A DNA stretch of 64,000 bases from Streptomyces sp. NRRL B-1140. GTDB lineage: Bacteria; Actinomycetota; Actinomycetes; Streptomycetales; Streptomycetaceae. Below are positions 50,901 to 60,059 of the stretch, piece by piece (positions within the stretch are counted from its first letter, which is position 1; every line of letters begins with the position of its first letter). The stretch is taken from assembly GCF_001280065.1 (NCBI RefSeq), contig NZ_LGEA01000091.1:62001-126000 (forward strand), written 5' to 3'. A program made the translations under genes and the position numbers. The notes beneath the pieces were generated by a model. It did not search any database. It worked only from the letters and a program-made list of their open reading frames with translations, and was not told where the DNA came from.

Positions 50901-52848
50901 CGGCCAGATCCCGGTGGGGCAGGTAGCGCCCGGCCAGGGCGGTGTCGCCGCCGCCCCCGTCGCGCCGGGTACGGCCGTGCCACCGCAGGGCGGGCCGGTT
51001 CCCGCCCAGGGCGACACCGTTCCTCCGCAGGGGAACGCCGTGCCGGGGCAGGCCCACGCCGTGCCCGCGCAGGGCGTGTCCGTACCCGCTCAGGGTGGGC
51101 TCGGGCAGAGTGTGCAGGCCGCCCTTCCGGGGCAGGTCCTGCAGCCTCAGGCCCCGGCCCGGCCCCTGCCGCAGCAGGGCATCGCCGCACCCGGGCAGCA
51201 GCCCGCCGCCGGCCGGCCGCTCCCCGCTGAGTCCGCTCCCGGGCGGGGCGCCCCGTTCCAGGGCGCGCCCGCTCAGCCGATTCCGCCCCAGGCGGCTCCG
51301 GCACAGGGGATCCCGCCTCAGGGACCTCCGGCCCACGGAGCCACGGCTCCCGGCACGAACGCCCACGGCACGGACGGCCACGGCACCCCGCCGCACGGCG
51401 GTACCCCGGCCGCCCGGCCCTGGCCCGCCGCCGACGACACGCCGGGGGCCGGGGTGGCGCACCCGGCGCCCGCGAACGGCACTCCGCCCCGGCCCGCGCA
51501 GCAGCACACGCCCGCGCCGGGCACGCCGCTGCCGCCGGAGGGCGCGCCGCGGGTGGCTCAGCCGCTGCCCGCGGAGTCGGCGGCACCCGTCGATCCGAAC
51601 TCCACGCAGGGGCGTGCGATCAGCGTGCGGACGCTCGGCCAGGGTGTGCCGTTCACCCGGCAGGCGGCCCAGGTCCAGCAGCCGTCGGCCGTGGCAGTCC
51701 CGCAGTCGGCGACGCCTCCCCCGCACCAGCCGGGCGGATCGGGCAGGCGCCGCAAGCTCGGCACGCCGCCCGACCCGGCGGCGCGTACGGACCAGGCGGC
51801 CCGCCCGGAGCAGGGGCAGCCGCGTCCGGCGGGCCAGGGGTCCCGTCCGGAGCAGGCCGCGCGGCCGCATCCGCCGGCCGAGCACACGCCGCCGCCGGTC
51901 GCCGCTCAGGTCCCCGCCCCGGCCACCGCACCCGTCCCGGCTCAGCCGTCGCTCGCCGGTCAGTCACGCCTCGCGCAGATGACCGAGGGCGGCGGGCGGT
52001 CGTACGCCATAGGCGCACCGGACGAGAACGCCGCCGAGGGGCCCGAGCCGCTGGACGGGCCCGGCGGGGCGGTCGAGGTGGCCGATCCGCCGCGGCCGCA
52101 GCCGATGGACGACGAGTTGCCGCCGGAGCCGCTGGACAACCCGCGGCGGCTGCTGGTGTGGCCCGCGCCGGACGTCAGCACCCAGCAGGCGCTGAGCGAC
52201 CGCGGCTACCGGCCGGTGATCGTGAACTCGCGCGAGGAGGTCGACGCGCAGATCGCGGCGTTCCCGGCCGCCCTGTTCGTCGACCCGCTGACCGGGCCGA
52301 TCACCCGTACGGCACTGCAGTCGCTGCGGCAGGCCGCCGTGGCCGCCGAGGTGCCCGTACTGGTCACGGCCGGGCTCGGACAGGCCTCGCGGGACGCGGC
52401 GTACGGCGCCGATCCGGCCGTGCTGCTGAAGGCACTGGCGCCGCGCGACACCGAGCAGCACCCGCCGCGGGTCCTGCTGGTCGAGGAGCACGCGGAGATC
52501 GCGCTGGCGCTGACGGCGACGCTGGAGCGGCGCGGGATGCAGGTCGCGCGGGCCGCGAGCGACGCGGACGCGGTGACGCTGGCGGGACAGTTCCGGCCGA
52601 ACCTGGTCGTGATGGACCTGCTGCAGGTGCAGCGGCGGCAGGAGGGCGCCGCCGGGATCGTCGACTGGCTCCGGGCGAACGGGCAGCTCAACCGCACCCC
52701 GCTCGTCGTCTACACGGCCGCCGTCGACCAGGCCGACCTGCCGCGGCTGGCCTCCGGGGAGACGGTGCTGTTCCTCGCGGAGCGGTCCACCAGCAACGAG
52801 GTGCAGTCCCGGATCGTCGACCTGCTCAGCCGGATCGGCACCAACTGA
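47962..52848 (+). CDS. giant PAS / degenerate histidine kinase / receiver protein with long disordered linker
   Basis: The 1628-residue cytoplasmic protein has PAS1 (about 10-130, ILDALPDALVLVNANGTVVN), PAS2 (about 145-262, ILRAAAEGVVGTDTDGRIVL), a coiled coil (about 265-345), a DHp-like region in which the expected SHELRTPL reads GRSLRGPL (Arg351 where His is needed), and an ATPase-like domain (about 420-560) lacking the N-box Asn (HLVADVAG). Residues about 565-1375 are Pro/Ala/Gln/Gly-rich and disordered, with several GRRRR motifs. The C-terminus holds a receiver-like domain (LLVWPAPDVSTQQAL) and a true-looking receiver (VLLVEEHAEIALAL, Asp1552 in VVMDLL). It is probably a pseudo-kinase scaffold that passes signals without autophosphorylation. 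Confidence 0.85.
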   Translation: MSSRPSRGAARLAAILDALPDALVLVNANGTVVNANTIALEAFETPGTALVGRGLLDLLPQFDSKLIPGSMRRPEHLDPHARTKPTRMIARRTDGTEFPVEVTSANLENGQQAYDGYGYTGDELLMLVVRDLSGTVDTEAELARSQRQTEMILRAAAEGVVGTDTDGRIVLVNPAAAQILGFRASDLGGRELHDLVLHSRADGSPFPYEDSPLADTLRSGRKHRVRGQVLYAKDGGKVPVDLTTAPVRDGEQLVGAVMTFTDRRPYDAVVEEKAAAEKRHAEELERIAEEHASELTALRQRHVTELEELTERHAEELAAGEDRYAALGEREKDRFEALAARHEQLLTLLGRSLRGPLEELRRELAALAADDAGQLWPEANQVLHHLSAGYARITTLIDNVLGYQRLDAGSEDIARTKVMLDAVVAAGVDGAVELIGPGRVQFAVHAPPIEAEVDPRLLATALAHLVADVAGVDATGNTPVSAGGYLDNTVVVAAAQRGEVVRIEVRGPYAGGDTVHEPIVRGIVRAHGGVLQTHDVPGMSGSAYVLEVPIGGGAGAVAAQPVDESAALALVDPAAVDAAAVDPAALDAAGQSSGGGRRRARRATTDAFLDGDVHGGDGDVHGGDGDAPGGPGADGAVPTGRRRRRAAGEPAALPAQASGEDAPAGGASGGTGRRRRSAEEAGAAAIGSAVQGIAEGAVVTAAEHAAGTAASNTGLGGTVPPQGVPAPSGRRARREPGEQAALPPALPASPSGDDGSSADEGQGRQASGRRRRALAAAGERAAAAQEAAGPRPVFALPPAGSDQTPPPGRQEAPAEADQGQQVTGGPTGTPGAAPESAPGAVPGAAADVVPGAVPAQGQQMPVQGQVPVQGQPQQAVAGPGAADEGRHDAVPHDQSADHTPPQPHPTSAPTGRRRRAVATPQPGEEAGAPAPGAADQAGAAPAGATPAGPVPAGAMPAASMPAGAVPAPAAQGVPAQQDATGQIPVGQVAPGQGGVAAAPVAPGTAVPPQGGPVPAQGDTVPPQGNAVPGQAHAVPAQGVSVPAQGGLGQSVQAALPGQVLQPQAPARPLPQQGIAAPGQQPAAGRPLPAESAPGRGAPFQGAPAQPIPPQAAPAQGIPPQGPPAHGATAPGTNAHGTDGHGTPPHGGTPAARPWPAADDTPGAGVAHPAPANGTPPRPAQQHTPAPGTPLPPEGAPRVAQPLPAESAAPVDPNSTQGRAISVRTLGQGVPFTRQAAQVQQPSAVAVPQSATPPPHQPGGSGRRRKLGTPPDPAARTDQAARPEQGQPRPAGQGSRPEQAARPHPPAEHTPPPVAAQVPAPATAPVPAQPSLAGQSRLAQMTEGGGRSYAIGAPDENAAEGPEPLDGPGGAVEVADPPRPQPMDDELPPEPLDNPRRLLVWPAPDVSTQQALSDRGYRPVIVNSREEVDAQIAAFPAALFVDPLTGPITRTALQSLRQAAVAAEVPVLVTAGLGQASRDAAYGADPAVLLKALAPRDTEQHPPRVLLVEEHAEIALALTATLERRGMQVARAASDADAVTLAGQFRPNLVVMDLLQVQRRQEGAAGIVDWLRANGQLNRTPLVVYTAAVDQADLPRLASGETVLFLAERSTSNEVQSRIVDLLSRIGTN

Positions 52849-52863
52849 GCACCTCGCCCCGTC

Positions 52864-53442
52864 CTACCGAGCCGTGAGCCGGCGCGCCGCCTCCTTCACC
52901 GACGCGCGCAGGCGGTCCCGGTCCGCTTCGCCCTCGCCGACCAGGATGCGCCGCATCTGCGGGACGACGGCGCTCCAGTTGGCGAGGGCCGTCAGCAGGA
53001 ACAGCAGGTCGGCCGCCGGGATGGCGTCCGCGACGACGCCCCGGTCCTGGGCGTCCTGGAGAGCGGCGACCTTGCGGGCGTAGTGCTCCTGGCGGGCGGT
53101 CTCGAGGGGCAGCTCGGCACTGCCGTACTCCAGGCCCTCCCAGAAGAGCAGGCGCAGCAGCTCCGGGTGGGCGGCGTGGTAGTCCATGACGCGGTCGATC
53201 CAGTCCTCGATGTCGTCCGGGGCCACGGGGACGTCCTGGGCGACATGGAGCATCTTCTTCTCGAGGACGATCGCGAAGAGCTCCGCCTTGTTGCCGAAGT
53301 AGGCGTAGATGAGCTGTTTGTTGGCCTTCGCCTCGGCGGCGATGCGGTCGATGCGGGCGCCTGCGATGCCGTGGCGGGCGAACTCGGCGACCGCCGCCTC
53401 GAAGATCCGGGCCTTGGTGGCCTCGGGGTCCCTTGCTGCCAT
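52864..53442 (-). CDS. TetR/AcrR regulator
   Basis: The 192-residue regulator has the HTH ARIFEAAVAEFARHGIAGAR, IAAEAKANKQLIYAYFGNKA at the N-terminus and a helical C-terminal domain (HAAHPELLRLLFWEGLEYGS). It is divergent from an MFS gene, with two palindromic operators in between, so it should repress both the pump and itself. The inducer is unknown. Confidence 0.93.
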   Translation of the reverse strand: MAARDPEATKARIFEAAVAEFARHGIAGARIDRIAAEAKANKQLIYAYFGNKAELFAIVLEKKMLHVAQDVPVAPDDIEDWIDRVMDYHAAHPELLRLLFWEGLEYGSAELPLETARQEHYARKVAALQDAQDRGVVADAIPAADLLFLLTALANWSAVVPQMRRILVGEGEADRDRLRASVKEAARRLTAR

Positions 53443-53467
53443 GGGGGAGAGGGTAGCGCGCCAGGGT

Positions 53468-53544
53468 AACCAACTGTTTGGTTGACAAGGAACGACGAGG
53501 CGGCCCAGACTGTTTCCCCGCTATCCAACCAACCAGTTAGTTGC
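53468..53544. promoter_or_regulatory. two TetR operators between TetR and MFS genes
   Basis: Site 1, AACCAACTGTTTGGTTG (53468-53484), and site 2, AACCAACCAGTTAGTTGC (53527-53544), share CCAAC/GTTGG half-sites. Site 1 is near the TetR start and site 2 is near the MFS start, fitting divergent repression by one protein. Confidence 0.75.
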
Positions 53545-53572
53545 TAGAGCCGACTCCAAGGAGTCCCCTCCC

Positions 53573-54772
53573 ATGCCGTCAGCGACCACCACCGCCCCGC
53601 AGGCCACGAGCTCCGCGCGACAGGCTCGTACGCCCGCTCCGGGCCTCTTCCTCACCCTGCTCGCCGTGTGCAGCGCGGTCACCGCCGCCAACATCTACCT
53701 CGCCGCGCCGCTGCTCCCGCTCATGGCCCGCGACTTCGGCTCGGCGCCCTCGGCCATCGCCTGGATCGCCTCGGTCGCCCAGCTCGGCTACGCGGTCGGC
53801 CTGCTGTTCTTCGCACCGCTCGGCGACCGCGCGAACCGGCGCCGGCTGGTCGCCGGGCTCACGCTCGTCACCGCCCTCGCCCTGGGAGCCGGTGCGGCCG
53901 CTCCGGGCGCCGGGGCCCTCGCGGTCGCGATGTTCGTCGCCTCGGCGGCCACCGTCATCCCCCAGCTGCTCGTGCCGCTGGTCGCCGAGCGGGCGCCCGC
54001 CGAGCGGCGTGCCCTGCATGTCGCGACGGTCATCGCGGGCCTGTTCGTCGGCATCGTCGGGGCCCGGGTGCTGGGCGGGCTGGCCGGGCAGGCCTTCGGC
54101 TGGCGGTGGGTGTTCGCCGGTGCGGCCGTGCTCACCCTCGCTCTGGGGCTCGCGACGGCGGTGGTCCTGCCGTCGCGGCAGCGCGCCGAGGGCCCGCTGT
54201 TCGCCGGGCTGGTCGCGCTGCCGTCGGTGCTGCGGAGCTCGCCGGAGCTGTGGCGGGCGTGTGTGCGGCAGGCCGGGATGTTCGGCGCGTGGAGCGCGCT
54301 GTGGACCTCGCTGGCGCTGCTGCTGACCGGGCCGGCGTACGGACTGTCCACCGCGACCGCCGGGCTGTTCGGGCTGTTCGGCCTGACGGCGAGTGCGGTG
54401 GCGCCGGTGGCCGGCGGGCTCGTGGACCGGTTCGGGGCGGCGCGGGTCGTGCGGTCGGCGTATCTGGTCGCCGCCGTGTCCGTGCCGCTGTTCTGGCTGG
54501 GCGGGCAGGTGCTGGGGGCGTTGTTCGCCGCGGCGGTCGCCGTGCACGCGGCACTGGTCGCCTCCCACGTCGCCAACCAGACCCTCGCCCTGACCGCGAC
54601 CGCCACCCCCGCCACGGCCAACACCGCCTATGTGGTCGCCGGCTTCGCGGGCGGCGCGACCGCATCGGCCCTCGCGGGGGCCGCGTTCAGCCACTTCGGG
54701 TGGGGCGGGGTGTGTGTCGTGGCGGGGGTGTGGCTGGTGCTCGGGTGGGGCGTGACCGCCGTACGCCGGTGA
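53573..54772 (+). CDS. MFS transporter (12-TMS, DHA1-like)
   Basis: The 399-residue transporter has twelve hydrophobic spans: ANIYLAAPLLPLMARDFGSA, AQLGYAVGLLFFAPLGDRAN (motif A), and ASAATVIPQLLVPLVAERAP in the first half, and VDRFGAARVVRSAYLVAAV in the second. It is probably a drug or metabolite exporter controlled by the divergent TetR through two operators. Substrate unknown. Confidence 0.92.
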   Translation: MPSATTTAPQATSSARQARTPAPGLFLTLLAVCSAVTAANIYLAAPLLPLMARDFGSAPSAIAWIASVAQLGYAVGLLFFAPLGDRANRRRLVAGLTLVTALALGAGAAAPGAGALAVAMFVASAATVIPQLLVPLVAERAPAERRALHVATVIAGLFVGIVGARVLGGLAGQAFGWRWVFAGAAVLTLALGLATAVVLPSRQRAEGPLFAGLVALPSVLRSSPELWRACVRQAGMFGAWSALWTSLALLLTGPAYGLSTATAGLFGLFGLTASAVAPVAGGLVDRFGAARVVRSAYLVAAVSVPLFWLGGQVLGALFAAAVAVHAALVASHVANQTLALTATATPATANTAYVVAGFAGGATASALAGAAFSHFGWGGVCVVAGVWLVLGWGVTAVRR

Positions 54773-54802
54773 GGTGCTGCCGTACGGCGGTCCGCGGCCG
54801 GG

Positions 54803-56467
<1,665 letters not shown>

Positions 56468-56525
56468 GGCGTCCTCCCGGGGCGACATTGCCTGCGCGGT
56501 GGTAAAGGTTGCGCTGATTCTGCGC

Positions 56526-56543
56526 ACATACCGCGTGGTATGT
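56526..56543. promoter_or_regulatory. palindromic operator upstream of acyl-CoA ligase
   Basis: ACATACC and GGTATGT are perfect 7-bp inverted arms with a 4-base GCGT centre, 59-76 bases before the ligase start. This 18-bp form suits a TetR-type fatty-acid repressor. Confidence 0.65.
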
Positions 56544-56614
56544 CACTAGGACCGGGTGATCGATCAGATCACGCCACGCCCGAGGGGCACCTCACAAGGG
56601 GGCGGCGAACCGCC

Positions 56615-57175
56615 TCACTGACGGACAAGTCCCAGCTCAGCGTCCTCGCGGAGCTTGCCGATCGCCCGGGAGACGGCCGACTTCACCGTACCCACAGAAA
56701 CGCCGAGCACCTCGGCCGTCTGGACCTCGCTGAGGTCCTCGTAGTACCTGAGGACCACCATCGCCCGCTGCCGTGCGGGCAGCCGCATGATCGCCCGCCA
56801 CATCGCGTCGCGCAGCGCCTGCTGCTCCGCCGGGTCGTCACCGCCGGGCACCGGGTCCGGCTCGGGCAGCTCGTCGCAGGCGAACTCGTCGACCTTGCGC
56901 TTGCGCCACTGCGAGGTCCGGGTGTTCAGCAGCGCCCGGCGCACATAGCCGTCGAGGGCCCGGTGGTCCTCGATGCGCTCCCAGGCGACGTACGTCTTGG
57001 TGAGCGCGGTCTGCAGCAGGTCCTCCGCGTCGCTCGGGTTGCCGGTGAGCGAGCGGGCGGTACGCAGCAGCACCGGCTGGCGGGCCCTGACGTACGACGA
57101 GAACGACGGGTAGGCAAGGGTCTGCGCCGCTGGTCCGGCCGCCTTCGAAGCGCTCGTGCAGACGAGTGTGGTCAT
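56615..57175 (-). CDS. SigE-family ECF sigma factor
   Basis: The 186-residue factor has region 2 (LTGNPSDAEDLLQTALTKTY, VAWERIEDHRALDGYVRRAL) and region 4 (LPARQRAMVVLRYYEDLSEV, VLGVSVGTVKSAVSRAIGKL). It belongs to the actinobacterial SigE/SCO4005-type ECF group that often works without an adjacent anti-sigma factor. No anti-sigma gene is next to it. Target promoters are unknown. Confidence 0.92.
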   Translation of the reverse strand: MTTLVCTSASKAAGPAAQTLAYPSFSSYVRARQPVLLRTARSLTGNPSDAEDLLQTALTKTYVAWERIEDHRALDGYVRRALLNTRTSQWRKRKVDEFACDELPEPDPVPGGDDPAEQQALRDAMWRAIMRLPARQRAMVVLRYYEDLSEVQTAEVLGVSVGTVKSAVSRAIGKLREDAELGLVRQ

Positions 57176-57307
57176 GGCTCAACGCTATGAGCGGGGCGCC
57201 CCCGGCGGATCGGCCGCAGGTCCCGAAGCGGAGTCCCCCTCAGGTTGTACGGGTAGGGCCTGCCACACCTCCTGTAGGTGGAGCGAAGGGCCCGCGGTAC
57301 TGCGGGT

Positions 57308-58480
57308 TCACCCCTGGGGGTCCGCGGTCAGCACGAGTCCCGACGTCGGCACACCCGTCCCGGCCGTCACCAGGACTCGTTCCGCTCCCGGTACGGGGTT
57401 CGCGGCCGTGCCCCTGACCTGCCTCACGGCCTCCGCGATGCCGTTCATGCCGTGCAGGTACGCCTCCCCGAGCTGTCCGCCGTGCGTGTTGAGGGGCAGG
57501 CGCTCCTCGGCCACGAAGTCCGCCGCCTCGCCGGGGCCGCAGAAGCCGAACTCCTCCAGCTGCGTCAGCACGAACGGTGTGAAGTGGTCGTAGAGGATCC
57601 CGACGTCGATGTCGGCCGGGGCGAGCCCCGAGGTGCGCCACAGCCGGCGGGCGACGACCGCCGCCTCGGGCAGGCCGGTCAGGTCGTCGCGGTAGTAGCT
57701 GGTCATCTGCTCCTGGGCGCGTCCGGCGCCCTGGGCGGCCGCGGCGATCACGGCGGGCGGGTGGGGCAGGTCTCGGGCGCGTTCGGCGGAGGTGACGACG
57801 AGGGCCTGCCCGCCGTCGGTCTCCTGGCAGCAGTCGAGCAGACGCAGCGGTTCGACGATCCAGCGGGAGGCGGCGTGGTCGGCCAGCGTGATGGGCCGGC
57901 CGTGAAAGTGGGCCGCCGGGTTGGTCGCCGCGTACTTCCGGCCGGTGACCGCCACGTGCCCGAAGGCCTCCGGGGTCAGCCCGTAGGTGTGGAGGTAGCG
58001 CTGGGCCGCCATCGCCACCCACGAGGCCGGGGTGAGCAGGCCGAACGGCAGCGACCAGCCGAGGGCCACGCCCTCCGCCGAGGGTTCCCGGTGCCGCACC
58101 CCGGAGCCGAAGCGGCGGCCCGAGCGTTCGTTGAACGCGCGGTAGCAGACGACCACGTCGGCCACGCCCGCGGCGATCGCCAGGGCGGCCTGCTGGACGG
58201 TGGCGCAGGCCGCGCCGCCGCCGTAGTGGACCCGGGAGAAGAAGGAGAGCTCCCCGATGCCCGCCGCCTGGGCGACGGTGATCTCGGGGCTGGTGTCCAT
58301 GGTGAAGGTGACCATCCCGTCGACGTCGGCCGGGGTCAGCCCGGCGTCCGCGAGGGCCGCCCGCACGGCCTCGACGGCGAGGCGCAGTTCGCTGCGGCCG
58401 GAGTCCTTGGAGAACTCGGTGGCCCCCACACCGACGACGGCCGCGCACCCACCGAGACCGCCCCGCCCCCGCCCGCTCAC
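57308..58480 (-). CDS. thiolase-like lipid-transfer protein / acyl-CoA aldolase (Ltp2-like)
   Basis: The 390-residue protein is thiolase-like: AAVVGVGATEFSKDSGRSEL, HYGGGAACATVQQAALAIAA, RYLHTYGLTPEAFGHVAVTG, and a C-terminal LNTHGGQLGEAYLHGMNGIA with the His usual in the domain. In steroid-degrading actinobacteria, Ltp2 is the retro-aldolase that removes the side chain, working with ChsH2's DUF35 domain. Here it is third in an operon behind ChsH2- and ChsH1-like genes, so an aldolase role is likely. The GTG start overlaps a short upstream frame. Confidence 0.85.
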   Translation of the reverse strand: MSGRGRGGLGGCAAVVGVGATEFSKDSGRSELRLAVEAVRAALADAGLTPADVDGMVTFTMDTSPEITVAQAAGIGELSFFSRVHYGGGAACATVQQAALAIAAGVADVVVCYRAFNERSGRRFGSGVRHREPSAEGVALGWSLPFGLLTPASWVAMAAQRYLHTYGLTPEAFGHVAVTGRKYAATNPAAHFHGRPITLADHAASRWIVEPLRLLDCCQETDGGQALVVTSAERARDLPHPPAVIAAAAQGAGRAQEQMTSYYRDDLTGLPEAAVVARRLWRTSGLAPADIDVGILYDHFTPFVLTQLEEFGFCGPGEAADFVAEERLPLNTHGGQLGEAYLHGMNGIAEAVRQVRGTAANPVPGAERVLVTAGTGVPTSGLVLTADPQG

Positions 58481-58535
58481 GCCTGGACCGCCCGCCCTCG
58501 CCGGCTGGTACCGGGACCGCCCGGCCCTCTCCCGC

Positions 58536-58964
58536 TCATACCGAGTCGCCTCCTGCTCCCGTGGGGACGCCCTCTCCCGTCCCGGCCGGGACCATGACCG
58601 TCACCGTGCCCGTGACGTGCCGGCCGAGGGCGTTCGCGCCGACGATCCGGACCGTCGCGGTGTCACCGTCGACCTCCTCGACCGTGCCGGTCAGCACCAT
58701 CGTGTCGCCGGGGTGGTTGGGCGCGCCGAGCCGGATGGCGACCCGGCGCAGCCGCGCACGCGGACCGAAGTGGTCCGTGATGTACCGGCCGACCAGGCCA
58801 TTGGTCGTCAGGATGTTCATGAAGATGTCGGGGGAGCCCTTCCGCCGCGCGAGCTCCGGGTCGTGGTGGACGTCCTGGTAGTCGCGGGAGGCGATCGCCC
58901 CGGCGACGATCAGGGTGCGGGTGACCGGGATCTCCAGCGGCGGGAGCCGGTCCCCGGCCTTCAC
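58536..58964 (-). CDS. MaoC-like enoyl-CoA hydratase subunit (ChsH1-like)
   Basis: The GTG at 58964 overlaps the preceding stop as GTGA. The 142-residue hot-dog protein has LIVAGAIASRDYQDVHHDPE, the hydratase motif with catalytic-type Asp and His, then FMNILTTNGLVGRYITDHFG and GAPNHPGDTMVLTGTV. ChsH1 pairs with ChsH2 to hydrate the alpha,beta-unsaturated acyl-CoA. The same gene order is seen here. Confidence 0.88.
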   Translation of the reverse strand: MKAGDRLPPLEIPVTRTLIVAGAIASRDYQDVHHDPELARRKGSPDIFMNILTTNGLVGRYITDHFGPRARLRRVAIRLGAPNHPGDTMVLTGTVEEVDGDTATVRIVGANALGRHVTGTVTVMVPAGTGEGVPTGAGGDSV

Positions 58965-59875
58965 GACGTCACCCCCTGGAAGACGGGCAGCACCAGCTCG
59001 TCGTCGTACCGCCGGAACTCCAGCCGCACCGGCATGCCGATCCGCACCTTGTCGTACGGCACCCCGACCACGTTGCTGACGATCCGCACGCCCTCGGCGA
59101 GTTCGATCAGGCCGACCGCGTAGGGAGGTTCGAAGGCCGGGAAGGGCGGGTGGTGCATCACGACGTAGGAGTAGACCGTGCCTTCGCCGCTCGCCCCGAC
59201 GGTGTCCCAGTCCGGGGAGCCGCATGTGTTGCAGCCCGGCAGCCAGGGGAAACGCAGGGTGTCGCAGGCCGTGCAGCGCTGGATGAGGAGTTCGTGGCGG
59301 GCCACGCCTTCCCAGAAGCCCGTGTTGTCGCGGTTGACGACGGGGCGGGGGCGGCGTTCCGCCGGTGCCGGAGGACGGCGTGCCGGGGCGTACTTGAGGA
59401 TGCGGAAGCGGTGTGTTCCGGCCAACTCGCCGCCCGCGTGGATGTCCGTGCGGGTCGTGATGAAGTAACCCACCCCCAGCTTCGTGGTCTTGCGGCCGGA
59501 CACCGACTCGATCACCGAGTCGAAGGTGATCTCGTCTCCCGGGCGCAACGGGCGCAGGTACTCCTGCTCGCAGTCGGTGGCGACGACCGCGTCGTGGCCC
59601 GACGCGTCGAGCAGGGCGAGGAGTTCGTCGTAGGCCGCGGTGCGTTCCGGGCGGCGGGTGAGGCCGGCCATGGTCCATGCCTGCAGCATGGTGGGCGGAG
59701 CGATGGCGTCCGGGCCCGTGTACGCGGGGCTGTTGTCGCCCATGGCCTCGCACCAGTGCCTGATCATCGGCTCGTTGACGGGATCGCGGCCGACCCCCGT
59801 GTCGGCGGCCGGCAGGCCCTCGTAGGCCTTCAGGCGCGCCTCGAACTCCTCGTGGACCTCCGGCTCACCACTCAC
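58961..59875 (-). CDS. MaoC-like / DUF35 OB-fold fusion protein (ChsH2-like)
   Basis: Residues about 10-165 are a MaoC-type hot-dog domain (NEPMIRHWCEAMGDNSPAYT, APPTMLQAWTMAGL, TDCEQEYLRPLRPGDEITF). Residues about 180-300 are a DUF35 domain with a zinc ribbon, CTACDTLRFPWLPGCNTCGS, and an OB fold (GTVYSYVVMHHPPFPAFEPP). In the steroid pathway the DUF35 half binds Ltp2. This two-part layout plus the next two genes indicates an intact hydratase-aldolase unit. The start is a GTG with no clear Shine-Dalgarno. Confidence 0.87.
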   Translation of the reverse strand: MSGEPEVHEEFEARLKAYEGLPAADTGVGRDPVNEPMIRHWCEAMGDNSPAYTGPDAIAPPTMLQAWTMAGLTRRPERTAAYDELLALLDASGHDAVVATDCEQEYLRPLRPGDEITFDSVIESVSGRKTTKLGVGYFITTRTDIHAGGELAGTHRFRILKYAPARRPPAPAERRPRPVVNRDNTGFWEGVARHELLIQRCTACDTLRFPWLPGCNTCGSPDWDTVGASGEGTVYSYVVMHHPPFPAFEPPYAVGLIELAEGVRIVSNVVGVPYDKVRIGMPVRLEFRRYDDELVLPVFQGVTS

Positions 59876-59879
59876 AGTT

Positions 59880-59896
59880 TCTGACTGTCCGTCAGA
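59880..59896. promoter_or_regulatory. 17-bp palindrome at the ChsH2-like gene start
   Basis: TCTGAC-TGTCC-GTCAGA has perfect 6-bp arms. It ends five bases before the GTG start codon, where a Shine-Dalgarno would be expected, so the mRNA may be leaderless and the palindrome a repressor site over the core promoter. Confidence 0.6.
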
Positions 59897-60059
59897 TATG
59901 CGGCTCCGTCAAGCCCCGCGGGCCCCCGGCCGAACCCGGGGGACACGAGGCAAACGCCTGCGCGGCGGCACCGGAGTACCGCCGCTCAGACGTTTTGTGA
60001 CCCACGAAGCACACCCCCCGCAGCACCCGGGCCGGCGTCGGCGCACCGGCCCGCTCAGC

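Noticed and set aside
47797..51885. A 1362-codon leftward open frame
   Set aside because: It is antisense to the PAS/pseudo-kinase gene. Its product is Arg/Gly/Pro-rich with no domain, as expected for the reverse of a high-GC gene.
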